Part shown: positions 49,641-60,628 of the stretch, piece after piece | Layout: each line of letters opens with the position of its first letter | How positions within the stretch are numbered: position 1 is the first letter of the stretch | Assembly: GCA_001986395.2 (NCBI GenBank) | Contig: MQVO02000045.1 | Span: 1-64,000 of the forward strand | Source: Irpex lacteus | Lineage: Eukaryota; Basidiomycota; Agaricomycetes; Polyporales; Irpicaceae | Length of the DNA: 64,000 bases | Reading direction: 5' to 3' | Translations under genes and position numbers: made by a program | The notes under the pieces: generated by a model | Database searches by the model: none | What the model saw: only the letters and a program-made list of their open reading frames with translations | What the model was told of the DNA's origin: nothing

Positions 49641-49740
49641 TTAGACTAGATCTGAGAGAACGCGGTCGAGATCTGGGCTACTGCGTAGGTCAACTTGTTA
49701 TCGTCATCTCGAGCTCGGTACATTTCGTCGCCTTCCCACA
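49348..49740. other. Intergenic; end of inverted-duplication arm and promoter of the FAD gene
   Basis: The first ~290 bases belong to the duplicated arm. The remaining ~100 bases precede ATG 49741, with no clear TATA box. Confidence 0.5.
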
Positions 49741-51680
49741 ATGGTTGTAACACAGGTTACCCTTGGACTAACAGTCATGTCGATCCTGTCAGTTCCTCTT
49801 CATGTGCACGCAGCTCATCAAGGAGTCCTCCGTCTCCCACCATCTCATTTCAACGCACAACCACCAAGTCTTCCCGTAGCAAACGGAACGGTACCGTTCT
49901 GGGTGCGATATCTAGACAAGGATCACAAGCCTTCCTTGACGCACGGTAGCGAGGGTCCTCTCACGGAAGACGCAGATATCTGCATCATCGGCAGTGGGAT
50001 CACTGGCGTGTCTGCGGCTTATCACCTCTCTCGGGCTGTTACCAGTGGCCAATGGACGTCGAACACGACTGGTCCACTCAAGACCGTCATACTGGAAGCG
50101 AGGGAGTTATGTAAGTAGTACGTTTGCATCAGATAAACTTAAGTTAATTCAAGTTCTTATACTCCTTGGCATTTTCGACGATAACAGGTAGCGGCGCCAC
50201 AGGTAAGCAACACGGAAGTTACGCACTTGCCTACCCAGCTATTATTTTGTACTACGAATTTCTGACGAATAGTTTAGGCCGTAACGGAGGTCATCTGACC
50301 CCTCACGCCTTCGCCCATTTTACCTCACTCTCTAAGCTTTTTGGCCAGGAAGATGCGATACTCTCCCTCGAGCTAGAACGTTACACCTCATCAGAGATCC
50401 GCAAGATTCTACAGGGTACAAACAAAGTAGATGACGTCGATCTGGTCTACGATGGCCGAGTTATCCTCCTGTTTTCCAAACAAGAGGAGGAGCTCACGCG
50501 CACCGAGTTCGAGGCTGCCAAATCCGCAGGAATAGACGTATCAGATGTTGAATGGCTCTCCAAGGATGAAACCGAGCAGGTAATTTCAATCACATCCGCC
50601 AACAGGAAGCACAAAACAGCGTATAACTCAACTAAATTTGCAGAAATACGGTGCGCCCTACCCATCAGTGAAGATTCCCGGGAACAACGTCTGGCCACTC
50701 AAACTCGTCAGCCACCTCTACAACCTCGCTGAAGCAGCATCTCCAGGCTTCAACTTAACTCTCCACACGCGCACCCCTGTGACTTCCATCTCCGAGGTAT
50801 CCGGTTCATCTTCTAAGCGATGGTCTTTGCACACCCCGCGCGGTGACATCCGCTGCTCCGCCGTATTACACGCCACGAATGGGTACGCAGCCCACCTTCT
50901 TCCCTTCATGCACGGCGAGATCGTCCCTACGCGAGGCCAAGTCATCAGTACGCGCGCAAATAGGCCTGACGCATTCGGCAAAGGTAAAGAAGGCTTCGTA
51001 GGCAACGAAGGCTTCGAATATTGGTTCCCAAGACCCAGGAAGGGCGCGGACGAAGATAAGAACGAGCTGGTCATCATTGGCGGAGGACGAGAAGCCGCCA
51101 AAGACGGAAACTTCGAATTCCATGTCGTCGATGACTCGACGGTGAACGAGACAGTCGGGAAAGCGATTAGAGGTTTCTTGCCTGCGGTGTTCCCTGGGAG
51201 ATTTGACAACGGAACGGAGCCTGAGATGGAATGGGTAAGACTAGAAGTCGAGAACTACTGGCTTCTGAGGCATTGCGGCTGACAATTTATGCTAGACTGG
51301 TATTATGGGATATACGCAGTCCGGGGAGCCGTTCGTAAGTGAAAGAGTTGATATATGAAAGCGCAAGTTTCATCTGAGTGGTGTGACGTAGGTTGGACCC
51401 GTTATCGACCCCTCAAAGGGGCAGCAGACCGGTCAATACATCGCTGCGGGATATACGGGACATGGAATGCCACGCGCGTTCGCATGGTAAGTTCTCCAGC
51501 GACTGGAGTAATCCTGATCTCACACCTTTCACCAACGTCTTCGTGCAAACCAGCGCCGAAGCTGTAGCTGGACTGATACTCGCAGATCTGACAGAAGAAG
51601 CGTGGACTGTACCGGAGTGGTTCCCGAGACACTATTTGACAACTGATAGTTTGAGGTCGATAAAGAAGCAGGCTGATTAA
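49741..51680 (+). CDS. FAD-dependent amino-acid-oxidase-type (DAO) oxidoreductase, probably secreted
   Basis: Seven exons (49741-50110, 50188-50202, 50278-50579, 50644-51234, 51296-51334, 51392-51486, 51554-51680) give about 512 residues. A hydrophobic N-terminus (LGLTVMSILSVPLHVHAA) looks like a signal peptide or anchor. The FAD fold is DADICIIGSGITGVSAAYHL near residue 78. It is followed by CSGATGRNGGHLTP, the flavin-contacting block typical of the DAO/glycine-oxidase-like family, and near the C-terminus AAGYTGHGMPRAFACAEAVA, the second FAD contact. The substrate is probably an amine or amino acid but cannot be assigned. The 15-base second exon is needed to reconstruct CSGATG. Confidence 0.85.
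50188..50202 (+). other. 15-nt microexon of the FAD oxidoreductase
   Basis: GTAGCGGCGCCACAG sits between a CAG acceptor (50185-50187) and a GTAAGC donor (50203). Joined to its neighbours it encodes C-S-G-A-T-G of the flavin-binding block. Confidence 0.8.
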
Positions 51681-51768
51681 GTAGTGAAGCCCTGTCGAGT
51701 AGAAAAGACGAATATAACTACAGGTATTTGATATATGAACCAACTACCGAAGGGCTGGGAGCATCGCA

Positions 51769-53027
51769 TTACGCTTCTTCTGGGGAGTCAGAAAGCAGTG
51801 CTTTCAACGCTCGCTCGGGCGCATCCCAATGGACCTACGACATAGAAATGTAAGATAAGGCGTTATGACAGCCACGGGAAGCACATACGAAATGGTTCGC
51901 CTTCCTTAACCGCATCAGCGTGACCTTCCTCACCTCTCTTCCCACCTTCTCCGCTTCACTGAGCTCTTCCTGCAACGCCCATGTCGCCCAAGGCAGCTCC
52001 CACACAGACTGGTCGCACCATACATACCTCAGTCCAATATCGTTCCACCCCCTGATATTCTCAGCCTCATCTTCTGAGGCGTCAGATGCCGGTGCAGAGA
52101 CGAACAGGGCTCGTTTTCTCAAGACCTCCCACAGCCCGCACCGTACTCCGCTGTGTAGGTACACCTCGTCAGATCCTCCAACTTCTCCTGGGCCAGGGAA
52201 TAGAGCGAGTTCAACGTCGGCAGGAGTCATCGTGTGGAGCGTAGGTGGGGGTTCTTTCAGAGGCGTACGATGCTCGAGCTCGCTGGCCGAGTCTCCGTGT
52301 TCGTAGTAGCCTGACACCCATGCTGGGAAGAGTTTAATTCCTTCACCGACCGGGTGAGATGGATCGGTGAGGGGATGATAGAACTCGGATGGGGGAGGAT
52401 AGCCTAATGCGTGGTACGGTGGATCTAATTTAAAATCCGGCGATTGTCAGCATGCGCAGACAAGTGAAGACTGAGCTGGCTTACCATGCCACACTACCTG
52501 TTTGATATACTTGTGCAGCTGCGGCTGCACGGTAGGAAGGGACGATGTATTCGCCAATAGTTGTGTCAGCCATGCCGAGCCGAACGACCAGCAGACCACA
52601 ATGACGCTCTTCTCTGCTAGCTCTTCCTCCAAGACGAATGCGCGCAGAAAGTCGTGGAATTCTACGGCACGTGTCTGAGCGTACGTAGATAAGAGGGAAA
52701 GGGCTTCAGATGTCTCCGTCTCGGGATTCTCAGAGGTGTAAAGCGGTTTACGCTCGTCTTCTGAATATGGCAAAGCTCCCGGATAGTCTCTGCGGTTGAC
52801 AAGCACGAGGCGACAGTTGTACTTGTCAGCAAACGGGATCATCCGCGAAAATATAGCTGAGCAGATTCGCATCAACCAATACGTAGAGGGTCGATAATTG
52901 CGAGGCACTTACCGCTGTGCCACGCAAACCCATGGATCAAGAAGAGAGTCGTATAGTTGCTATCGTCTTTTGGCAGTCCTGTGTCATGAATTCCGAAGGG
53001 GCCAGCTCTTTTATAAGGTAAAACCAT
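51769..53027 (-). CDS. Alpha/beta hydrolase
   Basis: Four exons (53027-52913, 52856-52485, 52424-51889, 51834-51769) encode about 362 residues. Family features are the oxyanion-hole HGFAWHS after strand beta-3 (LFLIHGFAWHSA), a cap region with NRRDYPGALPYSEDER, and the nucleophile elbow VVCWSFGSAW, with serine in WSFG (a variant of GxSxG in which the first glycine is replaced). A C-terminal histidine in KANHFVHWDAPE is the likely catalytic base. It is conserved in agaricomycetes as an uncharacterised hydrolase; substrate unknown. A decayed copy lies 4.2 kb downstream. Confidence 0.8.
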
Positions 53028-54118
53028 GGATGTTAGTGCTGCAGCAGAGATAGGGTAGATGGATTGAGTCTGGGTGCTCTGCAGACGGATGGAGAGTTGA
53101 TATATCTCGCAGCCATACTGAAAGTATCAGGCGCATGATATATAGAGCCATAAGCTCGTGTGTGTATCATTAACTCGTGCGACATCATCTGATGATTCAT
53201 GAATTGAGATCACGATGTCATGTTCGTTGGTCGTGTCGAGCCCAGTCTCATGCCTATTGGTGAGTATGGCCCTGAGAGTGAGCGTCATGAGCGGTACGCA
53301 GAAGATTTGATAGAGCTTACAGTCTAAGTTCCTTGCAGAATAGTGTAATAGTTGTACCTGGCGCCACCTCGCTGATATTGAAGAGTTAAACAATACCTAC
53401 ACGAAAGCGAGCCCCGTTCAAGACTCATGTTTCATAGGAATCATGGCCTGTAGACTGCGTCCCATGGCTGTCAGATTTCCTTGCCAGAAACTGCCTGTGC
53501 GGCAGTGCCAAGTCATGCTTCGTGCCCACAATTGGCCATGTAGGCCACACGCTGGCCATGGACGTGGGCGTGGCGAGGAGAGAACGGGCAGTTCTAAGCG
53601 CCCAGCCTGTCATCAATTAAGCGCTTCCCAGTCGTCCTTCGGAATTTGAGACGAGTGTCAGGACTCAGAGAGGAACATCTCGTACCGTAAGTATTCCGTG
53701 CTAAAACGAAGTACAAGTTAACATACAGCTGCGCAGATGATCAATGAGCAGTGATGCGAGCTCGTTAGAGCAGCCATTTCTTCCACGCTCGCGCAGCCCG
53801 ACTGGCTGAACAGGAAAATCGCAGCCCACGAATTGACTACGTATACTGCCAGTGCAACTAACACAAAATCACAGCTGCGCCACAACGTTTGTAGAACTTA
53901 TTGGGATCATGATATTGATCCTATCGATTAGCTCCCAGGACACAGGATGTCGTTCATGGTGTACCGTGCGTGCGGTGCCATCCTCCATTTCGAGTCGGCC
54001 CATGAGAAGTCCCAATCTCATAAAGTGACTCTTCTGCAGGTTTTCTCTGCAGACCTCCCATATCGCTACGCTTATAAACTCCGCCTAGAGGTTGTTTGCT
54101 GGGTCTCCTCACTCCACG
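53028..54118. other. Intergenic, part of the tandem-duplicated unit
   Basis: No gene seen. The part at about 53.45-53.58 kb resembles 57.62-57.75 kb (CATGGCTGTCA, GCCAGAA and CTTCGTGCCC words in order), so the non-coding spacer was duplicated too. Confidence 0.45.
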
Positions 54119-55552
54119 ATGCTGCAACTTACGGAGGCCGGGTTGATCTCCACGTCCATCGAGGCCATCTTGTACGGTACGCGACTGTTTTTAACACCTG
54201 TCAGGGCGCACTGCTAACGCGGTTATTTGCTCCCTAAGGATTTAGCGTGCTTATGTACATTCTAACGTTTTGGATCCTCTACCACAATCGACACAAACGG
54301 TCTCCAAAATACGTGTTGATAGGTGTCACAGCTTTTCTTCTTATTTTGACGACCGCCGTAAGTGCACAACGCACTTGAATGTCTCAAACAGCCCACCTCA
54401 TTTATCATACTACTATGTGCGTTAGGAGATGGTCACAAACATCATTCGGATATGTGAGGGGTTCCTCAATATTGATCCATCCCGATCTCTGGCGTACTTC
54501 GAGACTGTGTCGGAGACTACCTTCATCGTCAAGAGTGTTTTATATAACACCCAGACGTTGATCCTCGATGCTGTTGTTGTAAGCCGCTACCGCATCTCAG
54601 ACGTTCAAAGACATCCCTAATCTGTTGGCGGTCGCAGATCTACCGTACGTGGGTGGTTTGGCAGAGTGATTGGAGGATTGTGCTGTTCCCTATCGTGGGA
54701 TGGATCGGCTTGCTCGGTGAGCTGTTCTCTTCTGCTATGAAATCATTATAGCTGAGATAACTCTGATTTCAGCGTGCTCAATAGCGAATAACATCTTTCT
54801 CGCCACTGCCTCAGAGAATCCCGGTGACATATTCGCGACGCAGACGGGCCGGTTCATCACCGCGGTTTACTCTATGACATTGGTCACAAACCTCTCCGCT
54901 ACCAGTATGTGTCTTATATTGCGCCAGAGCTGTCCTCGTACAACCTTCAATTCGATGACTGCTTTACTTAGGCTTGCTTGCGTACCGCATATGGACGATC
55001 AATAGAACCACAACGCAATGGCGTACCACGGATCATCTCTCCCCCGTGCTGCGAGTCGTCATCGAATCAGGCGCACTCTACTCCCTTACTATCATCGCCG
55101 CTATCATTACGTTCGCGTTGAAGTCTCCCGGTGTATACGTTATACTGGACATGGTAAACCCGTTGTTTCTGTATACGTGTCTCGCCTATGACTGACCAGG
55201 ACTCCTTACCTCATAGATATCCCCAATCATATCCATAGTCTACAACATGATCATCATCCGGATCGGCCTCACATCAAACCGCATTCTCGGAAGCTCGAGA
55301 GGAACAACGGATAACTCTATATCACTGCCTTCTGCACGAACGCCGGATGGAGCTCATCAGATCGGTGCGAGCCACACTCCCTTTCACCTTGGGTGGTTGC
55401 AAAACGACAGGGCATCGCACGAGATGAAGACCCTTGCGGTCGAGGTTACAGAGTACAGGGAGACGTACGAGGACACGTTGCCTTCCTCCGTGGATCTGAA
55501 GGACGTACCAGAACATCGTCAGGAGGGCAAGGAAGTGGCTATCATCGTCTAA
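54119..55552 (+). CDS. Seven-helix membrane protein, family C copy 1
   Basis: Starts MLQLTEAGLISTSIEAILYG at ATG 54119. First exons: 54119-54176, 54239-54357, 54426-54578, then from 54638. The exons supply successive hydrophobic segments: SVLMYILTFWILYH, LIGVTAFLLILTTA, DIDP-type loop with SRSLAYFETVSETTFIVKS, IYRTWVVWQSDWRIVLFPIV, CSIANNIFLATASENPGD, AVYSMTLVTNLSATSLLAY, VVIESGALYSLTIIAAIITF and ISPIISIVYNMIIIRIGL. A cytoplasmic tail of about 85 residues is rich in S/T/E and ends VAIIV. The loop-and-helix pattern (ETTF.VK, IYR.WVVW, ESGALY) is that of a large agaricomycete orphan membrane family. A receptor-like role is inference only. Confidence 0.7.
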
Positions 55553-55969
55553 CCATCACCCGTAACGCTTTCTCCAATATCTCTTGTATTAGTAGGTTTT
55601 ATATAGACTGATACCATCATCATGAACAATCCCCTCTTTCAGCGAAGTTGTATGTGATAATAGGATTCTGGGCCTTGATATACGTCATGTTGTAGTTCTA
55701 TCGCAGGAAGGTGGGTTTGTGGTATGATGTGATGTAGGTCAGACGAGTCATGGGACGTATAAGGAGGCAACATAACAGCTAATAATGTATCTGCGGGATA
55801 TACAAGAAATGGAAAGCCTCGCGTGTTCGAGGAAGCTTGGATACTCGGATAGTACGAGACTGGTGATTGGGGTACAAGTATTCGACGGCTGAAAACCTAA
55901 GTAAGTTCGATCGAGCGGCGCACTTCATCAAGTAGCTAGATCCTGTCAGACAGAGGCGGCGAATACAAC
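55553..55969. other. Intergenic, junction of the tandem duplication
   Basis: Contains the 3' region of family C copy 1 and the left edge of the second 4.2-kb unit. Nothing else is recognised. Confidence 0.4.
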
Positions 55970-57190
55970 TAACTTACAGCTATTGGAATTACAATCCGGG
56001 TATCGAAGGGTTGGAAGCATTTCATTACACTCAAGCTTCTTTCGAAGAGTCAGAATGCAAATCTTTCAACGCTCGATCGGACTCTCCCCGATGAACCTCA
56101 CAAACATGTCCCATAGATACAGGCAACCGTGACAACCACATATGAGGCGTTTCGTCTTCCTCAACCTGATTAGCGTAACCTCCCACATTACTCTTCCAAC
56201 CTTCGCTACCTCCCTGATTCCCTTGGAACGTGCAAAGAAACTCCCACAAAGTCCAGACGTATACCTCAGTTCGAGTTCGTTCCGCCTCTTAATGTTCTCA
56301 ACGTCATACTCGGAGGCGTCAGCACAAGGATCAGAGACGAACATGACTCGTTTTCGCGAGATATCCCACGACCAGCACGCCACTGTGTAGGTGTATTTCG
56401 TTCCACTCGTCAGGATGGTAGGCGGAGGTGCTCGTAGAGGTGTACGCCGATATTCTATTTCGTGGGCCGAGTAACCATGAACTTGATAACTTGAGAGCCA
56501 CACTGAGAAGACCTTGATTCCTTCGCCAACTGAATAAGTAAGACGGGTTGGTGAGAGGGATTGTATAAAGGGGGGAGATGAGCATAGCCTAATGCGTGCT
56601 ACGGTGGGTATGACGGTAGAAAGTCGACTACCGTGAGCCTCGATTGTCAGATAGGGATACAAGATAGACTTACCACGCAGTGAGGTTGTGGCTCTTCCGC
56701 CGGGAGAGATGATATGTTAAGCCAGAAGTTGTGTTAGCCATACCAAACTAAGCGATCATCAAGCAGCGATGACGCTCTTCCTGATCACTCTCCAAGACGA
56801 ACATTCGCACCTTTTGACAGCTGTTTTCTTTTCAGGTTAGGAGTCGAGCGTATGTGGACAAGATGGGGCTTCGGATGTCTCGGCCTCGGTATTTTCAGGG
56901 GTGTGAAGCGGTTTACGCTCGTCATCTGTTCGCGCCTTCGAGGTAAAGCTCCTAGGGTACTCTCAGCGAATGACAAGTACCAGCTGACTATTGTACCTAT
57001 CAGCCAACGGGATCATACGTGAGAATATAGCTGGTCGGCCGAGTTCGTTTCAAACAATACGCAGAAGGCTCGGCGATCCCGAAGTACATACCGTTGGGAC
57101 AGGCAAATCCATGATTCACGAAGAGGGTCGTATAGTGTCACCTCACATGGGTTGCCCTGTGTCGTCAATTCCGAAGGACCCAGCTCGTTT
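55970..57190 (-). pseudogene. Decayed copy of the alpha/beta hydrolase
   Basis: Aligns at a 4.2-kb offset with the intact gene. Recognisable pieces are TLFVNHGFAC (oxyanion block, with the following W-H-S altered), QLVLVIR then an in-frame TGA at 56965-56963 where the intact gene reads NRRDYPGAL, VGEGIKVFSVWLSSYQVHG, EIEYRRTPLRAPPPT, ASEYDVENIKRRNELELRY, and VTLIRLRKTKR at the end. The region of the catalytic serine is not recoverable. At least one nonsense codon plus several length changes make it non-functional for hydrolysis. Confidence 0.75.
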
Positions 57191-58307
57191 TGAAGATAAC
57201 GTTAAGAATCTGTTCGATGCTGTAGCAGGGCCAGGGTCGACGAATTGGGTTTTGTGATCTGCAAATGGTATGGTGAGTCGATACATCTCACGGCTATAAG
57301 AGAAGTTGTTGGGCACAAGGGTCTAGAGCCACAGCGTTACGTTCGTGTCACGGCCTGTAAGGCCAGTCTCAGTAAGTATGATGTACTGGTTTCACGGTAC
57401 TGTCCCTCGTCTCTATTGTGGGATGTACCACATAACATGAGCTTCGTCGTGGCAGAGGGTTGATAGAACTCACATTTCCAGGGACTTGGAGACTGCGGGT
57501 GTCGTAACTGAAGACATCTCTTGAGACAGAACTGAAGCCTACAATATTCACGGAAGCGAGTGAGACTCTGTGTCAATGTCGACACGGCGCGGGTGAGTGG
57601 CCGGTAGATCGTGCTCCTGGACATCTCCTAGGCATGATTCCATGGCTGTCAAAATTCGCTGGCAGAAGCTGTGTACGTATACACTGCGGTATCAATTAGT
57701 ATCTTCGTGCCCTAGAAACCCGCAATTGACAAAGTAGGACGTAGACCAACCATGAACGTCGTGGTGAGAGAACGAACATGACATTTGTATTGCCTGCGAA
57801 TCTCACGTGGTAGAGTTAGGCGCTCAAACTCTCACCGATTGGCTGGCAGAGGACTATGAACTTGGATAAGAACGTCTACCGTAAGTATTCCGTCCTGGGA
57901 GAAGTACGAATTCTGTTTCTCATTTACACATACAGCTGCGCGCATATTGAATGTCCAATATGCTTAACCTCGTTATAGCTGCGATTCCTTCCACGTCACG
58001 GCAGAACAGGAATATGTCAACCCACGACATCGACTAATACGAGTACGAATAAATCAACTCGGCGCCACAACGCTCTATTGGACTTACTGGTATTGGTATC
58101 GTGATCCTCTGACTTGGCTTCTAGGGCAGGGTATGACATTCTACGGCGTATCGCACGTGCGGTGCCGTCCTCCGTTTCGAGCACATCGCGAAAGTCTAAT
58201 TAAACATGCCCCTCACAACCTTCGGCTGGCCTCCGACTCTCTTTCTCTCACAAGCTACTACGTTCGTCAACTCTGCCCACAAGCAAACGTAGGGCCCTTA
58301 CCTCTCG
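57191..58307. other. Intergenic, second copy of the duplicated spacer
   Basis: Corresponds in order, with many changes, to 53.03-54.12 kb. No gene recognised. Confidence 0.4.
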
Positions 58308-59776
58308 ATGATGCTACAGCTTACGGAGGCCGCACTCATTTCCACGTCTATTGAGGCAATATTATATGGTAAGCTATTTTTCCATTCCTCAAAATCTGAC
58401 AATAACAACGGTTTCTTTTGTAACAAGGGTTTTGCGTGCTCATGTATATCCTCACGTTTTGGATCCTCCATCGTAATGAGAACAAACGGTGTCCGAAATA
58501 TGCGTTGATAGGTGTCACGGCGTTTCTCCTCGTTCTGACGACTGCCGTGAGTACTCAACAAGTTGATGTATACGGATGGACTCACCCCGTATATTTTCCT
58601 CATGTTTAGGAAATGATCACCAATATTATCCGGATATGTAATGGCTTTCTCAATATCGACCCCGCCCAATCCCTGGCATACTTTGAGAGCGTCTCTGAAA
58701 CCACCTTCGTCATCAAGAGTACCTTGTTCAATACTCAGACGTTGGTACTTGATGCTGTTGTTGTAAGCCACCATCACACTGCGGATTTAACATAGCAGTA
58801 TTAACGTCATCCTTGCAGATCTATCGTACGTGGGTGGTCTGGCAAAGTGACTGGAAAGTGGTGCTATTCCCCGTCATTGGATGGCTCGGATTGCTCGGTG
58901 AGCTATTTTCTACTGCCTCGTTCCCGAACATTACCCTCTGACGAAACGAATCGTGAATTACAGCGTGCTCGATAGCCAATAACGTCGTTCTCGCTACAGC
59001 CTCGGAGAACCCCGGAGATGTGTTCGCACAGCAGACGGGTCGATGGATTACTGCTGTTTACTCCATGACTTTGGTTACAAACCTCTCTGCTACAAGTACG
59101 TCCACCTCTATAAATTCTATTTGGAAATTGATCGACGACGCTGTTTTGCAGGTCTGCTAGCATACCGCATATGGACGATCAACAGGTCAACGACACAATG
59201 GCGCACTACCGACCGTCTCTCTCCAGTACTACGAGTCGTTATCGAATCCGGGGCGCTGTATTCGCTTACTATCATCGCCGCCATAATCACCTTTGCGTTG
59301 AAGACCCCTGGTGTATACGTCCTACTCGACATGGTAAGCCCACGCTTTCTCCTCTTGTATCACTACGAATGTCACGGTGTACGCCACTTCTTGTACTAAT
59401 GCGTCCTTCGATATAGATATCTCCGATAATATCCATTGTCTACAACATGATTATCATCCGTATCGGTCTCGCCTCAGATCGCATCCTAGCAGGCTCAGGA
59501 GGAACAGCCCACGACTCCCTACCCCCGCCGTCACCAACGCGAACGTCAGAACGAGCTCATCGAATGAGCGGATCTTATGCCCCCTTTCACCTCGGATGGT
59601 TGCACAGCGACAAAGGATCACATGAAATGAAGTCCCTGGCAGTGGAGATTACAGAGTATAGGGAGACATATGAAGACTCGCTGCCCTCTGCGGTCGACTT
59701 AAAGGAGGTACCGGAAACACCGAAGAAGGGCAAGGAGTTGAGATTGCCGAAGGATAGCTTGACTATCGTTGTCTGA
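58308..59776 (+). CDS. Seven-helix membrane protein, family C copy 2
   Basis: Start is ATG 58308 or the adjacent ATG 58311, which aligns with copy 1 (MLQLTEAALISTSIEAILYG). The exon plan is the same: VLMYILTFWILHH, LIGVTAFLLVLTTA, QSLAYFESVSETTFVIKS, IYRTWVVWQSDWKVVLFPVI, CSIANNVVLATASENPGD, AVYSMTLVTNLSATSLLAY, VVIESGALYSLTIIAAIITF and ISPIISIVYNMIIIRIGL. The tail keeps SHEMKSLAVEITEYRETYED and ends LTIVV at 59776, a few residues longer than copy 1. The frame is intact, in contrast to the hydrolase duplicated with it. Confidence 0.7.
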
Positions 59777-60628
59777 CCAGGTCGCTCATTACACTGCTCC
59801 TATGTCCCTTTCATTATTTGGTGTGATAGGGACGGATGCTTATAGTTTTTCCCTGTCCTCTCTTTCGGCTAGCGTGATTATCGTACGTGATAAACGATAT
59901 TTCGTAGTTGTATTGTGTAGGAACTCCCCAGCCAATATGCATACGCATGGCAGAAGCTGTAAAAGGAGTGACCCGACACACGGGAGTGATATACTCAGGC
60001 TATGTAAGATAGACCCAGTACACTCTCGACCACCCCTGTCACAGTGTGACGATCACGTGCAGAGCTTACGTCGCTGATATAAACGCCCGATACGTACTTA
60101 TCCGGATTACTTAGACAATAACAAAGTTACTGCTACCGACTTGGAGGCACGAAGAGTGTATTACAATATACAATGAGAGTGCGAAATAACATGAACAGAG
60201 TGAGTTGCATATGACTTAAGTTGCAGGTGTAACTCCTACTTTCTCCATATCTGCGAAATTATGATTCGGAAGGAAACGATGGCCGTGGTATTTTTAAGCC
60301 CACAAGTTCTCTTGGTTCTTGCGGCACTGTTTCGTAGGTATTGAGCTCGCAGCAGGTGTTTACGGTGTATCTCGTCCTTAATTCAACATCCCGTCGCTCG
60401 AGCCGCAACGTACCGTCGTCCGAACTATGAATGTCCGAGTCTCCTCATCGTTGCCGAACCGAATATATTTACTTGGATCGAGCAAACTCTAAATACTAAT
60501 TCCTCATTTTCGCAACAGACGCGTGCTTCGGGATATACAAACCGTGTCATTATAGGAGAACTAGAGCACTTACGAAGATCCTACGCCCTATTTCCATACA
60601 TCCAAGTATATACTACAGAGTTAGGGAA
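59777..60628. other. Intergenic with a small inverted DUF6533 relic
   Basis: On the + strand at about 60003-60030 the words AAGATAGACCCAGTACACT and CTCGACC repeat, in opposite orientation, the sequence near the 3' end of the DUF6533 gene 3 coding region (60741-60770, minus). Nothing else is recognised. Confidence 0.45.
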
